DNA from: Rummeliibacillus suwonensis
Lineage (GTDB): Bacteria; Bacillota; Bacilli; Bacillales_A; Planococcaceae
DNA: 64,000 bases
Direction of reading: 5' to 3'
Assembly (NCBI RefSeq): GCF_007896435.1
Contig: NZ_VCBL01000001.1
Span: 2,815,269 to 2,879,268, forward strand
A model generated the notes under the pieces. It did no database searches and was not told where the DNA came from. It was given only the letters and a program-made list of their open reading frames with translations. The translations under genes were made by a program, and so were the position numbers. Positions 8,650 to 17,858 of this stretch are shown piece after piece (position 1 is the stretch's first letter; every line of letters starts with the position of its first letter).

Positions 8650-9345
8650 ATGAGTGATATGAATACGTTTCAGCAATTCCTCTACTACTTTTCTGAGAAT
8701 GGGACCTATGTATTTCAACAATTTTTAGCACATTTTCTGATCTCTGTTTACGGCGTACTTTTAGCAGCCATTGTCGGCATTCCACTTGGTATTTTAATCG
8801 CCAAATATAGTAAATTGGCTGGTTTTATCATTACGATCGCCAATATTATCCAAACCATACCCGCTTTAGCGTTACTGGCTATTTTAATGCTAAGCATGGG
8901 GCTTGGCAAACAAACTGTAATAGTAGCCGTATTCCTTTATTCGTTGTTGCCCATTATTAAAAATACTTATACGGGGATCAAGAATATCAACAAAAACTTG
9001 ATCGACTCTGGTAAAGGAATGGGCATGACCCGTACTCAGGTGCTCTATATGATTGAGCTCCCACTGTCACTATCCGTTATAACTGCCGGCATCCGCATAG
9101 CATTAGTAGTAGCCATTGGCGTAACCGCTATTGGCGCATTTATCGGTGCTGGTGGACTCGGTGATATTATCATTCGAGGGACCAACGCAACAAATGGCAC
9201 AGCGATTATACTTGCTGGTGCAATACCCACTGCATTAATGGCTGTATTTACTGATGTGATCCTCGGTATCATTGAACGAAGACTAGACCCAGTCAAACGG
9301 CACAAAAAAATAACAACACCTACTATTCAGTCTTTAAAGGACTGA
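8650..9345 (+). CDS. opuCD: Osmoprotectant ABC transporter permease
   Basis: This 231-residue protein is the second permease of the OpuC complex. Hydrophobic spans cover most of it. The EAA-type loop is NKNLIDSGKGMGMTRTQVLYMIELPLSLSVI near residue 120, followed by the conserved FIGAGGLGDIIIRG. AAAGGAGG lies 8 bases before its ATG, overlapping the end of opuCC, so translation is likely coupled. The operon ends here: two hairpins follow within 150 bases. Confidence 0.92.
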   Translation: MSDMNTFQQFLYYFSENGTYVFQQFLAHFLISVYGVLLAAIVGIPLGILIAKYSKLAGFIITIANIIQTIPALALLAILMLSMGLGKQTVIVAVFLYSLLPIIKNTYTGIKNINKNLIDSGKGMGMTRTQVLYMIELPLSLSVITAGIRIALVVAIGVTAIGAFIGAGGLGDIIIRGTNATNGTAIILAGAIPTALMAVFTDVILGIIERRLDPVKRHKKITTPTIQSLKD

Positions 9346-9350
9346 TTGTT

Positions 9351-9390
9351 TAACAAGAGGCTAAGAGGAACGGAACTAAATGAGCCTCTT
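9351..9390 (+). terminator. Hairpin after opuCD
   Basis: AAGAGGCT pairs with AGCCTCTT across a 20-base loop directly after opuCD. There is no T-run, so it may protect the 3' end of the mRNA rather than terminate. Confidence 0.5.
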
Positions 9391-9392
9391 CC

Positions 9393-9495
9393 AAAGCTGA
9401 ATAATTGAACTTATAGAATTATGGTCAAAAGAAAATCCGAACTATGTGAAATCCTAATTAGGATTTTGATTCATAGTTTGGATTTTTTATTATAT
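9393..9495. terminator. Dispersed terminator repeat, copy 1
   Basis: AAATCCGAACTATG pairs with CATAGTTTGGATTTTTTA, giving a stem followed by T residues that would end opuC transcription. The preceding 35 bases (AAAGCTGAATAATTGAACTT and beyond) recur at 44943-45037, where the same hairpin ends a minus-strand gene. It is therefore a mobile or gene-converted terminator module. Confidence 0.7.
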
Positions 9496-9590
9496 TTCTA
9501 TTCATTTGAATCAATTTCATAATGCAAGATTCAGATAAAAAACACGAACATTTTAAATCAGCATGAACATTAATATTCAGAAATTTTTGT

Positions 9591-9702
9591 TCCTCTCCAG
9601 ACGGCGCTTTCCACGGGCTTGGCTTCAATCTCCTCGTCACTACGTTCCTGCGGGGCTTTCAGCTCAAGCTTTTCCCGTAGGAGTCGCCGTCTTCCGTTCC
9701 AC
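9591..9702. repeat. Bacillaceae-type intergenic repeat
   Basis: GC-rich stretch of about 110 bp in AT-rich surroundings, containing ACGGCGCTTTCCACGGGC, CTCGTCACTACGTTCCTGCG and CCGTAGGAGTCGCCGTCTTC. I recognise it as a repeat common between genes in many Bacillaceae genomes. The ends are partly complementary (GACGGCG with CGCCGTC), so it can fold into a long hairpin. Its function is unknown. Confidence 0.65.
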
Positions 9703-9769
9703 AACTATCAAAATTAGTTATTATTAAACGTTCGTATTTTTTTAGAAGAAAATGATTTATGAAATTGAT

Positions 9770-10312
9770 TCATTTACTTTTTAATTTAATTAATACATAA
9801 TCTTTTTTGACTTTATAATTGGTAGACTTATCAGCACGAGATGATAATATAGTACCTACATTCGGAGCATAATAATTCACACGGTAATCTTTTCCTATAC
9901 TATCACTTATTTTAACAACAACTACATTTTTAAAAATACCAGCTTTTGTTTTAATCGTTTTTTTAGAATCTATTATTTTAAATTTATAGTTATCGTTATA
10001 CCACACCTTTCCTTTTTTAACTGGGTAAGAAATGATTTTTGTTCTAAATGAATCATAAAGGCCTTTTTTTGTTTCTTTATATGCAAAGCAAGGTACATTA
10101 TCTTTATTTACCCACTCGTCATAGCCATAACTAGTTTTTTGCTTAAATTTGACAGTGATAGTATCGGAGGAATAACGATAATAAGTATATAGTTTTTTCT
10201 TATTCATTAAGTAGCTCGTTTTCTTAGAAGCCTCAGCTGATAAATTTATAAACGATAAAGCAACAAAATTTAAAAGTGAAAGTGATAATATGATTTTTAA
10301 TAAATTTTTCAA
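9770..10312 (-). CDS. Secreted protein of unknown function
   Basis: This 180-residue protein has an N-terminal signal peptide (KNLLKIILSLSLLNFVALSF, cleavage near ASA/AEA at 26-28) and a Lys/Tyr-rich, beta-strand-like mature part. It is likely secreted. The start is TTG at 10312, since GAGGAG lies 8 bases upstream. I do not recognise the family. It is separated by about 120 bases from the DUF3298-type protein in the same orientation, and both may be extracytoplasmic surface or stress proteins. Confidence 0.6.
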   Translation of the reverse strand: MKNLLKIILSLSLLNFVALSFINLSAEASKKTSYLMNKKKLYTYYRYSSDTITVKFKQKTSYGYDEWVNKDNVPCFAYKETKKGLYDSFRTKIISYPVKKGKVWYNDNYKFKIIDSKKTIKTKAGIFKNVVVVKISDSIGKDYRVNYYAPNVGTILSSRADKSTNYKVKKDYVLIKLKSK

Positions 10313-10433
10313 CGATATCTCTCCTCGAATACTATTTGATATATCAATGTGTAAATTTTAATTACTTTTAACTACCTACATTTCTTGGACTATATATACT
10401 TTTCGTTTTAATTCTATAAACTTTTATCTTCAA

Positions 10434-11093
10434 TCATTTCTTCAAATACTTTCCTGGTACAGGTACATATTTTATGCCACCTGCAAATGAAGCGACCTCA
10501 TATGGATCGAATACGACTTGAAGACCTTTTTTCGTCCAGATGAATGAGTGACCGGCAATGGTTGTTTGTTGATCAGCGAATGGGTAATTGTTCGGATGAT
10601 TCAACATATAGTTCTTCGCATATTTCTTACCAGCTGTATAGTTACTTTCGGATTTGAATGCAGATTTAAGTCTGATTACTTTGCCTTTGTAAAGATTAAA
10701 AGATTTCACATATGGCATACCGTGCGCACCACCATCGTATGTATCATTTATACATAAAATACTGGTTTTGTTGGTTGTGTTGTATCTTTTCCTGCAGCTG
10801 ACAGTTGACCAATACTTCATGCCTTTCATAGCTCTTCCTGCTTTCAAATCTTTTTTCAATCTTGTTTGAAGCTTTGCATTTGCTTGATAGACGGTTTTCG
10901 TGTATTTCAACATCTTCGCGTTCGCATTCTTATATTTTGTACCGCTTATGACTGCATATTGGAAGTTCTTGTTGTTTTTATAGTGCTTAATTTTAACGGT
11001 CGGTCCTGTTGCGGATACATTATTAGAAAATGTCGTAATTACTAAAAGACATATCATTAACATGCCCATCATAGAAATGAATCTTTTCTCCAT
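10434..11093 (-). CDS. Secreted DUF3298/DUF4163 (RsiV-type) protein
   Basis: This 219-residue protein has a signal peptide (first 28 residues, ending VSA). The mature part begins with a DUF4163-like region and ends with the DUF3298 hallmark FDPYEVASFAGGIKYVPVP near 195-213. In RsiV and PdaC the same module faces outside and can bind muramyl ligands such as lysozyme. No transmembrane anti-sigma part or deacetylase domain is present here, so the protein is a free secreted module. AGGAGG precedes its ATG. A 25-codon fragment of a paralogue's end survives at 14370-14444 on the other strand. Confidence 0.75.
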   Translation of the reverse strand: MEKRFISMMGMLMICLLVITTFSNNVSATGPTVKIKHYKNNKNFQYAVISGTKYKNANAKMLKYTKTVYQANAKLQTRLKKDLKAGRAMKGMKYWSTVSCRKRYNTTNKTSILCINDTYDGGAHGMPYVKSFNLYKGKVIRLKSAFKSESNYTAGKKYAKNYMLNHPNNYPFADQQTTIAGHSFIWTKKGLQVVFDPYEVASFAGGIKYVPVPGKYLKK

Positions 11094-11187
11094 GTAAATC
11101 CCTCCTAATTTTATATTTCTATTTTACTATAAAATCAGGATTTGAAAACCTATTTATTTTCATGATTTTTCCATTATAACATCCTCT

Positions 11188-11264
11188 AAGTTCAGGTGCC
11201 AGTCACCGAAACAATTCTGAAAATGAATTATAATTTAAGTCCTATACTCCTTTTGGGACTTTTT
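11188..11264. repeat. REP-like repeat with hairpin terminator
   Basis: It begins AAGTTCAGGTGCCAGTCACC, then GAAACAATTCTG, and ends in a hairpin AAGTCC...GGACTTTTT. The same unit recurs at 14340-14369 (head only), 15320-15350, 15449-15533 and, inverted, 17800-17932. It lies upstream of the Gabija-like genes. Confidence 0.75.
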
Positions 11265-11606
11265 ATATGGGTATGAAAAAATGAATTGGCGAGAAATTAA
11301 TCTTTTATAGTAGCAATTAAGAAAGGACAGATTGGTGAGTGATCCTTTCATTTCAAATGGAAGTTTCTATTTGTTCATTAGCTTTGATAAAAAGTAGTTT
11401 CTAAAAATATTGACATTACATAATAAGTAAATCAGTACTTTTTATAAATAGTTTTATGAGTCTATCATATTTTTACTAATATTCAATAAATTTTAAAAGT
11501 ATAAAATAATATTATTAGATATATTTAAAAGGAGGCTTAGTAGGGGGCTTATGAGATTGAAGTTTGAATCAAAGCCCTTATTACTAATATACGAGGAGAG
11601 GAAATA
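11265..11606. other. Upstream region of the nuclease/helicase pair
   Basis: No gene. AT-rich DNA that must hold the promoter of the downstream pair. A TTGACA hexamer lies at 11410-11415, but no convincing -10 box at 17 bases, so I do not call a promoter. Confidence 0.5.
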
Positions 11607-13247
11607 ATGATTGAGAAGATAAAAATTGAAAACTTCAAATGTATTAATGGAAGCTTCATATTGGATCTCAAGAGTGGGATTAATATTTTAGTAGGAAATA
11701 ATGAAGCAGGAAAATCAACTATACTGGAAGCAATTCATTTAGCTTTGAGTGGGATTTTTAGAGGGAAATCTATAAGAGGAAACCTAACTCAATATTTGTT
11801 TAATTACAATGTCGTTAATCAATATATAGAGGATGTAAACAATGGTATTCCAACAGAACCACCGTATATTCTTATTGAATTGTATATGAATGGAAGCTTT
11901 CCAATACTTGAGGGAGATAAATTCTCTGAAAAGAATACAGCTGGCAAGACAAGTGGAATTGCACTAAAAATAGCTTTAGATGAAAAATACAGAGAAGACT
12001 ACGAAGCATTAATTACTGCTGGTGATATAGCAAGTTTACCAATAGAATACTATGATGTGGAATGGTATTCATTTGCCCGAAAAGCATTAACATCTAGAAG
12101 TATTCCAATTAAATCTTCGTTTATTGATGTAGGTTTTAGCAAATTTCAAAATGGTTCAGATATTTATATATCAAGAATTGTTCAAAATATACTTGATCCA
12201 GATGAAAAGACAAAAGTTGCTCAAGCTTATCGGAAAATAAAAGAAACATTTTCAAAAGACCCATCAATTACTAATATTAACTCTAAGATAACAAACATTT
12301 CAAAGTTAAGTAATAAAGAAATAGAATTAACAGTAGACTTAGGCTCACGCTCAACTTGGGATGGTAGCCTTATCACACAACTTGATAAAATTCCTTTTGA
12401 TTTTATTGGAAAGGGAGAACAGGCTATAGTAAAAACTGATTTAGCATTATCCAATAAAAAAGCTGAATCTTCTTCAGTTATACTTATAGAAGAACCAGAA
12501 TGTCATATCAGCCATACTCGACTTAACCAATTATTAAAAAATATAAAGGATAATTATGATGATAAACAAATTATCATATCTACTCATAGTAGTTTGGTTT
12601 CTAATAAATTAGGTTTAGATAATTTGATATTATTAAATCAGCAAAAAACAATCCGTTTTGATGCTTTAGAATCTAAAGATTTTTTTGAGAAAGTGTCTGG
12701 CTATGACACTTTAAGATTAATACTTTGCAAAAAAGCTATTTTAGTTGAGGGAGATTCAGATGAATTAGTACTTCAAAGAGCTTATATGGATAATCATAAC
12801 GGAAAACTTCCTATTGAAGATGGAGTAGAAATTATCTCTGTTGGAACCTCATTCCTTAGATTTTTAGAGATTGCTAAACATTTAGATTTGCCTGTGAAAG
12901 TTGTTACAGATAATGATGGAAGTATACAAGCATTAGAAAAAAAATATAGTGACTATATTGGAAAAAATAAAAAAAATAACATTGAAATTTGTTATGACAA
13001 AAACGAATACACTGGAGCATTAACTTTAGGAAAAGATAAAAAACCGTTTAATTACAATACTTTGGAACCACTTCTTTTAAAAGCAAATAGTTTAGAAACA
13101 CTTAATTCTATATTTGGCACTGATTATTCTAAAGATGACGAATTACATAAGTTTATGAAATCCCATAAAACAGATTGTGCTTTAAAAATATTTTCATCTA
13201 ATAACAAGATTGACTACCCTAAGTATATTATGGAGGCAATATTATGA
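11607..13247 (+). CDS. OLD-family ATP-dependent nuclease (GajA-like)
   Basis: This 546-residue protein joins an SMC/RecF-like ABC ATPase to a C-terminal TOPRIM nuclease. Walker A is VGNNEAGKST near residue 33, the signature region is near 270 (GKGEQAI), Walker B is VILIEEPECHIS near 290 and the switch His is in IISTHSSLVS. TOPRIM starts near 375 with LVEGDSDELV (catalytic Glu), followed by VVTDNDGS (Asp pair). Class 2 OLD nucleases encoded next to a UvrD-like helicase form the Gabija anti-phage system, where GajA cleaves DNA when nucleotides are depleted. AGGAGAGG lies upstream. The stop overlaps the helicase start. Assignment to Gabija rests on architecture and pairing. Confidence 0.82.
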   Translation: MIEKIKIENFKCINGSFILDLKSGINILVGNNEAGKSTILEAIHLALSGIFRGKSIRGNLTQYLFNYNVVNQYIEDVNNGIPTEPPYILIELYMNGSFPILEGDKFSEKNTAGKTSGIALKIALDEKYREDYEALITAGDIASLPIEYYDVEWYSFARKALTSRSIPIKSSFIDVGFSKFQNGSDIYISRIVQNILDPDEKTKVAQAYRKIKETFSKDPSITNINSKITNISKLSNKEIELTVDLGSRSTWDGSLITQLDKIPFDFIGKGEQAIVKTDLALSNKKAESSSVILIEEPECHISHTRLNQLLKNIKDNYDDKQIIISTHSSLVSNKLGLDNLILLNQQKTIRFDALESKDFFEKVSGYDTLRLILCKKAILVEGDSDELVLQRAYMDNHNGKLPIEDGVEIISVGTSFLRFLEIAKHLDLPVKVVTDNDGSIQALEKKYSDYIGKNKKNNIEICYDKNEYTGALTLGKDKKPFNYNTLEPLLLKANSLETLNSIFGTDYSKDDELHKFMKSHKTDCALKIFSSNNKIDYPKYIMEAIL

Positions 13248-14341
13248 AAAATAAACTTCTTATTGCCTCTGCTGGTGCTGGAAAGACAACTCTTTTAGTC
13301 AAAGAAGCTATTAAATGTACTGATACCGTTTTAATCACAACCTTTACTGAAGAAAATGAAAGAGAAATAAAAAGAAAATTTATTGAATTAAATAATGGAA
13401 TCATTCCATCACACGTTACAATTAGGACTTGGTTTTCTTTTCTGATAGAACATGGTGCAAAACCATACCAAGGAAAATTAACAAATAAAACAATAAACGG
13501 TTTATTTCTTGTAAACCAAAAATCTGGAATTAAATATAGAAATGGAAAATTCCCAGTATATTTTAAAGAAGATGAAATCGAGAAACATTATTTCACAAAC
13601 GATTTTCAAATATATTCTGATAAGCTTTCAAAATTTGTAGTTCGTTGCAATGAAAAAAATAATGGATATGTAATTGAACGAATCTCCGCTCTTTTTAAAT
13701 ACATATTTATAGATGAAGTACAAGATATGGCAGGTTATGATTTAGAGATTATAAAACTTCTGTTCAAAACCGACTCTATAATTAAAATCGCTGGTGACCC
13801 CAGACAAGTAACCTACCATACACACTTTGCAGATAAATATAGAAAGTATTCAGACGGGAAAATACAAGATTTCATAGTCAACGAGTGTAAATCTATATGT
13901 GATGTTGATACGGATACTCTTAAAGGAAGTTGGCGTAATAATCAAATCATATGTGATTTTGCAAATAGTCTATTTCCAGAATATCCGCAATGTGAATCAT
14001 TGCAAGATAAAAAAACAGGACATGATGGTGTGTTACTGGTAAAAGAAAAAGACATTAAACGATATTTAAAAGAATATTCTCCGACACAATTAAGATATTC
14101 CAGAGCAAAAAAAGTGAACAGCAATTACGAAATTAAAAATTTTGGTGAATCTAAAGGAGCAACTCGCGATAGAGTTCTGATTTATCCAACACAAAAAATT
14201 TCAGATTGGCTGTTTAATAACATGGATTTCAATAGCTTTGAAATAAAATGTAAATTCTATGTAGCTGTGACAAGAGCAAAATATAGTGTTGCTATTGTAT
14301 GTGAAAATAATACTGAAACAAATATACTGCCAATATATTAA
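13244..14341 (+). CDS. Compact UvrD-like helicase (GajB-like)
   Basis: This 365-residue protein has all core superfamily 1 motifs: Walker A IASAGAGKTT at residue 7, motif Ia TTFTEENEREIKRKF, Walker B YIFIDEVQDMAG near 160, motif III IAGDPRQVTY, motif IV WRNNQIICDFAN, motif V ESKGATRDRVLIYP and motif VI FYVAVTRAKYSVAIV. It is shorter than the roughly 490-residue GajB of the best-studied Gabija system and far shorter than UvrD/PcrA, so accessory 1B/2B domains are reduced. The ATG overlaps the nuclease stop (ATGA) with GGAGG inside the upstream gene, so translation is coupled. The stop abuts a REP-like repeat. Confidence 0.82.
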   Translation: MKNKLLIASAGAGKTTLLVKEAIKCTDTVLITTFTEENEREIKRKFIELNNGIIPSHVTIRTWFSFLIEHGAKPYQGKLTNKTINGLFLVNQKSGIKYRNGKFPVYFKEDEIEKHYFTNDFQIYSDKLSKFVVRCNEKNNGYVIERISALFKYIFIDEVQDMAGYDLEIIKLLFKTDSIIKIAGDPRQVTYHTHFADKYRKYSDGKIQDFIVNECKSICDVDTDTLKGSWRNNQIICDFANSLFPEYPQCESLQDKKTGHDGVLLVKEKDIKRYLKEYSPTQLRYSRAKKVNSNYEIKNFGESKGATRDRVLIYPTQKISDWLFNNMDFNSFEIKCKFYVAVTRAKYSVAIVCENNTETNILPIY

Positions 14342-14369
14342 GTTCAGATACCAGTCACCGAAACAATTA
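14340..14369. repeat. REP-like repeat head
   Basis: AAGTTCAGATACCAGTCACC then GAAACAATTA, in the same orientation as the repeat at 11188 on the other side of the Gabija-like pair. The pair is therefore flanked by direct copies. Confidence 0.7.
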
Positions 14370-14444
14370 TTCGATCCATACGGAGTCGCTTCCTATACTG
14401 GTGGGATAAAACATGTCTTTGTGCCAGAAAAGTATTTAAAATAG
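14370..14444 (+). pseudogene. 3' end of a DUF3298-type gene
   Basis: Read on the plus strand this gives FDPYGVASYTGGIKHVFVPE then KYLK and a stop, closely matching the last residues of the secreted DUF3298 protein at 10434-11093. Only the last 24 codons remain, cut exactly at the REP-like repeat. It is the scar of a rearranged or deleted paralogue. Confidence 0.85.
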
Positions 14445-14543
14445 TGGGCTGGCACCTGTGTTTAAAAAAGGGATACTAGTTGATAAAAAGTAGAGTCTAT
14501 TCTATTTCACATAAACTCTACTCTTAAGAGAAGGATAATTAAA

Positions 14544-15182
14544 CTACCATTTAAGATAACCGCCTTCTCTAAAAATACTTTTATATTTTTTAAAAGTCCC
14601 TTTTTTTACATTAAGTTGATAATAATTAATTATATATCCCGGTGGATTATATGCATTGTTGTATATAGCAACTTTAAATTTATATTTGCCAATATTTTTG
14701 GGCCTTAGGGTATTGCCTAAACCGTTCTTAGCCTTTTTTAGTTTGCCATTATACATATAGTAGACTGATGTCGAACGATAACTACTAGTTTCTGCTGATG
14801 AGATAAGTAGTAAATCTGGTTGTCCCTTATATTTTGAAGAAATTTTGTAAACCATCTGTTGTGTCTTATTATAGGTGTAGTTTCTTAATTTTTGTGAGCT
14901 TTTTATGTTATTTACATAAAATTGAAAGTTTCCATGATAAATTCGATCTCCCTCATTTGCTCCTGCCCAAACCATCTCATATGGTTTGTCCGAATTCCAT
15001 GATGCAATACCTGATTTATCATTTATCCCTGCCAGTTTGATCTTGTATTGTTTTCCAGATGAAGATTTTAAAGTTGTAGAATATCGAGTCTTATTCCCTT
15101 TTGCCAGAACATCTCCTATATTGGGTGTTATTAGGCAAATAAGAATCATAAAAACGAAAATTCTTTTCCAAAATTTGAGCAT
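14544..15182 (-). CDS. Secreted protein of unknown function
   Basis: This 212-residue protein has a clear signal peptide (LKFWKRIFVFMILICLITP, cleavage near residue 28) and a Tyr/Lys/Ser-rich mature part with many predicted beta strands and no cysteine. It is probably secreted or wall-associated. AAAAGGAG lies before the ATG. I do not recognise a family. It sits between two REP-like repeats. Confidence 0.6.
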   Translation of the reverse strand: MLKFWKRIFVFMILICLITPNIGDVLAKGNKTRYSTTLKSSSGKQYKIKLAGINDKSGIASWNSDKPYEMVWAGANEGDRIYHGNFQFYVNNIKSSQKLRNYTYNKTQQMVYKISSKYKGQPDLLLISSAETSSYRSTSVYYMYNGKLKKAKNGLGNTLRPKNIGKYKFKVAIYNNAYNPPGYIINYYQLNVKKGTFKKYKSIFREGGYLKW

Positions 15183-15448
15183 TTATATTCTCCTTTTTTA
15201 GTTATTGTTAGGCTATATATCTATTCTGCAATTAAAGTCTCACAATTTTCTATCGTAAATTTTTGATATTTTTGGTATCTATAGGTGACCATCGTTTGTC
15301 TTACACTACTTATACTAAGTTCAAGTGCCAGGCACCGAAACAATTAAAAAGTTGATTTTTATCATATTTTATAAAAAACGAACTTTTTCAGTGGTCTGCA
15401 CATGCACATCAAGAAAGTGAAAACTCAAATACCATTTGACAACGAGTC

Positions 15449-15522
15449 AAGTTCAGGTGCCAGTCACCGAAACAATTCTGACAATGAACTACAAATTAAG
15501 TCCTTAACTCTTCCAACGAGTT
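15449..15522. repeat. 74-bp inverted repeat, left copy
   Basis: Begins AAGTTCAGGTGCCAGTCACC and ends CTCTTCCAACGAGTT. Its reverse complement is at 17859-17932 with only a few differences. The pair encloses the yifB pseudogene and the RAYT transposase. Confidence 0.88.
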
Positions 15523-15533
15523 AAGGACTTTTT
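15498..15533. terminator. Hairpin at the end of yifB
   Basis: AAGTCCTTAACTC pairs with GAGTTAAGGACTT across TTCCAAC, followed by TTT. It overlaps the inverted repeat, as REP-type hairpins often do. Confidence 0.7.
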
Positions 15534-17064
15534 GTATGGTTAGGATGGATTTGGCTGTTGTGCTTGAGATGTTTTTTCCATGAAATGGCTTCGTCTATGG
15601 CTGTATCTGTGATGTCTTTTGTTCCTGCAAGGTCTGTAATGGTTCTTGCGATTCGGATGATTTTAAGTTGTGTGCGGTTGTTGCTCCATTTTTCGTGGAA
15701 ACAGGTAACGGCTAATTGATCGAGTTGTTGTTTGGTGATGCCACAGAGCTGTATAAGTTGATCAGATGGTACTGTGCTATTTAAAAATGATGGATGATGA
15801 TAACGCTTTTTTTGTTGATTTCTTGCATTTGTTACTCGTTGGCGGATGGTATTTGAGTCTTCATTTGTTTCTTGATGTGAGAGGTGAACACTTTGTAAAA
15901 ATAATTGAAAATCGAAACGATCAAGCAATGGACCAGATGCTTTTAGCTGGTATTTTCGAATTTCGTTCGGTGAGCAAGTACAATAATGATCGTTTGAACC
16001 ATAATAGCCGCACATGGACAAGGATTGGTTGCTGCAATAAGTGTAAAATCGGCAGGGTAAGTGACTGTTTGTCGCACACGACTGATGCTGACCACACCTG
16101 TTTCCATTGGCTGACGCAACATATCAAGTGTTTTTCGTGAAAATTCGCCTAATTCGTCTAAAAACAGTATGCCTCGATGTGCTAATGAGATTTCCCCAGG
16201 CTTTGGATATGTTCCTCCTCCGATTAAAGATGTAGAGGAGGAGGAATGATGTGGCGCTCTATAGGATGGACGCATCGAAAAGGTAAATGGTTCTTTGGCT
16301 AAATGATAAATGCTGTATACTTCTAACATCTCTTCCTGTGTTAACTCAGGAAAAATGGTTTGAAAGGCATCTGCCAACATACTTTTCCCACACCCAGGAG
16401 GACCATTGAGCAGAATATGATGTCCACCTCCTGCTGCAATTTCCAATGCCTGTTTGGCTTTTGCATGACCAAAAATCGCAGCAAAATCCGTTTCTTTATT
16501 CGTTTTTTCCCTTTCTCGTATAAAAGGTTGAATCTTAGTATCTGGTAAATGTAAAAGGGTTTGTCCCTTTGCGTATTGTACAAGCTGATGCAAATCATCT
16601 ATCGTGATGAATTCCACATGTGGTACTTTTCCAAGGAAATATAAATCAACTGCTGGTAAAATGATCCGTTTAAATCCTAATTCAATCGCCTGTTGAATGG
16701 ATGGAATCATGCCATGAAAAGAAACGAGCTTACCATTTAATGTTAATGCGGCCAATACACATGTGTCTGCATCTATTTGAAGAGGCATATCGACTAATTG
16801 CTCGATCACTGCTAAGACCATTGCTGCATCATAGCCGGTTCCTGTTTTTCTTTTATCAGATGGAGACAGCTACAAGGTGATTTTTTTCATGGATAGATCG
16901 TAGTCAAGTGCATGTAAATTACTCAAAATCCGTTCTTTCAATTCTTTAATCGAAATATCAGGTAGTCCAATAATCGTACATATTTCCTTTTCTGTTCGAA
17001 TATTCGCCTCAATCAGGACACGATAACCTCGCATCCCTTCAAGACCAACACTCCATATAGTCAT
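15521..17064 (-). pseudogene. yifB: yifB/comM (Mg-chelatase-like AAA+) with two lesions
   Basis: The parts of a YifB/ComM protein read in order. 17064-16870 gives the N-terminal domain (SVGLEGMRGYRVLIEANI). A TAG in KITL*LSPSDK interrupts it near 16868. The frame then continues through Walker A ([17 protein letters not shown]), Walker B ([11 protein letters not shown]) and [11 protein letters not shown]. At about 16013 two extra bases (TG) shift the frame, and 16012-15521 supplies [22 protein letters not shown] and the C-terminal domain. ComM helicases promote branch migration during natural transformation. With a nonsense codon and a frameshift the product cannot be made as one chain, unless one lesion is a sequencing error. 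AAGGAG precedes the ATG. Confidence 0.85.
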
Positions 17065-17109
17065 AAATAGCTCCTTTCTTTATCCTGCCATAATGGGCAG
17101 TAGACATAT

Positions 17110-17682
17110 TTAGTCATTCATTTCCTTCTCATCTTGCTCACAAAAAAGACAGTAATCTTCAATCGTTTGTTTGGAGTATACAGGCATACAAGACGGCAAA
17201 AATGTAGTTATCATATAGGGGATATTGTGGGGTTGGTTGGTTTTGTAAAGATAATAGCTACTATAAGAATAATGCTCCATTCGCTCAACCATTGGTTTTT
17301 TCGTCGCAATGGGGTTGCGATGAATATAGCGACTAGCTGCAAGAATTCCCTTTGCATCCATCGTAGCTTCAGCAAAATATCTACTCTCATATAAATGACC
17401 ACAATAGTGATATTTTCGCTTGAAATAGTCACTGTATCGCTTATTCAGCGTACCCATGACCTTACTCAAAGACTCGTTTGGGGAACGAATCAAAAGGTGA
17501 TAATGGTTATTCATAATACAATACGCCACAATCTCAAAAGGATACCGATTATACGTATAATAGAGCGAGCGAAAAAATTCCGCATAATCCTCCGCATGTT
17601 GGAAAATCACCTGTCGATTATTGCCACGCATCACCACATGATAAAACAAATCAGGACTCCAGGCCCTTCTTTTTCTAGGCAT
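17110..17682 (-). CDS. REP-associated tyrosine transposase (RAYT, Y1_Tnp)
   Basis: This 190-residue protein begins MPRKRRAWSPDLFYHVVMRGNN and has the HUH metal-binding pair in MNNHYHLLI near residue 60, with a candidate catalytic Tyr in AASRYIHRNP near 125. This is the domestic IS200-like transposase family that mobilises or maintains REP hairpins. AAAGGAGG precedes the ATG. It sits upstream of the yifB pseudogene on the same strand and is enclosed by 74-bp inverted repeats that also occur elsewhere in this window, so its substrate is probably visible. Length and motifs look intact. Confidence 0.88.
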   Translation of the reverse strand: MPRKRRAWSPDLFYHVVMRGNNRQVIFQHAEDYAEFFRSLYYTYNRYPFEIVAYCIMNNHYHLLIRSPNESLSKVMGTLNKRYSDYFKRKYHYCGHLYESRYFAEATMDAKGILAASRYIHRNPIATKKPMVERMEHYSYSSYYLYKTNQPHNIPYMITTFLPSCMPVYSKQTIEDYCLFCEQDEKEMND

Positions 17683-17858
17683 ATATAACCTCCTTTCTTC
17701 TGATTATATAAGATAGAAAAGGAATATACTAGAATAATATATTGAATATTGGAATAAATTTTTGCTGGATATTCATAAGCAGAATAAGCAAAAAAACCTT
17801 CACCCTAGGAATGAGTTAAGGACTTAAATTGTTTCGGTGACTGGCACTTGAACTTATG

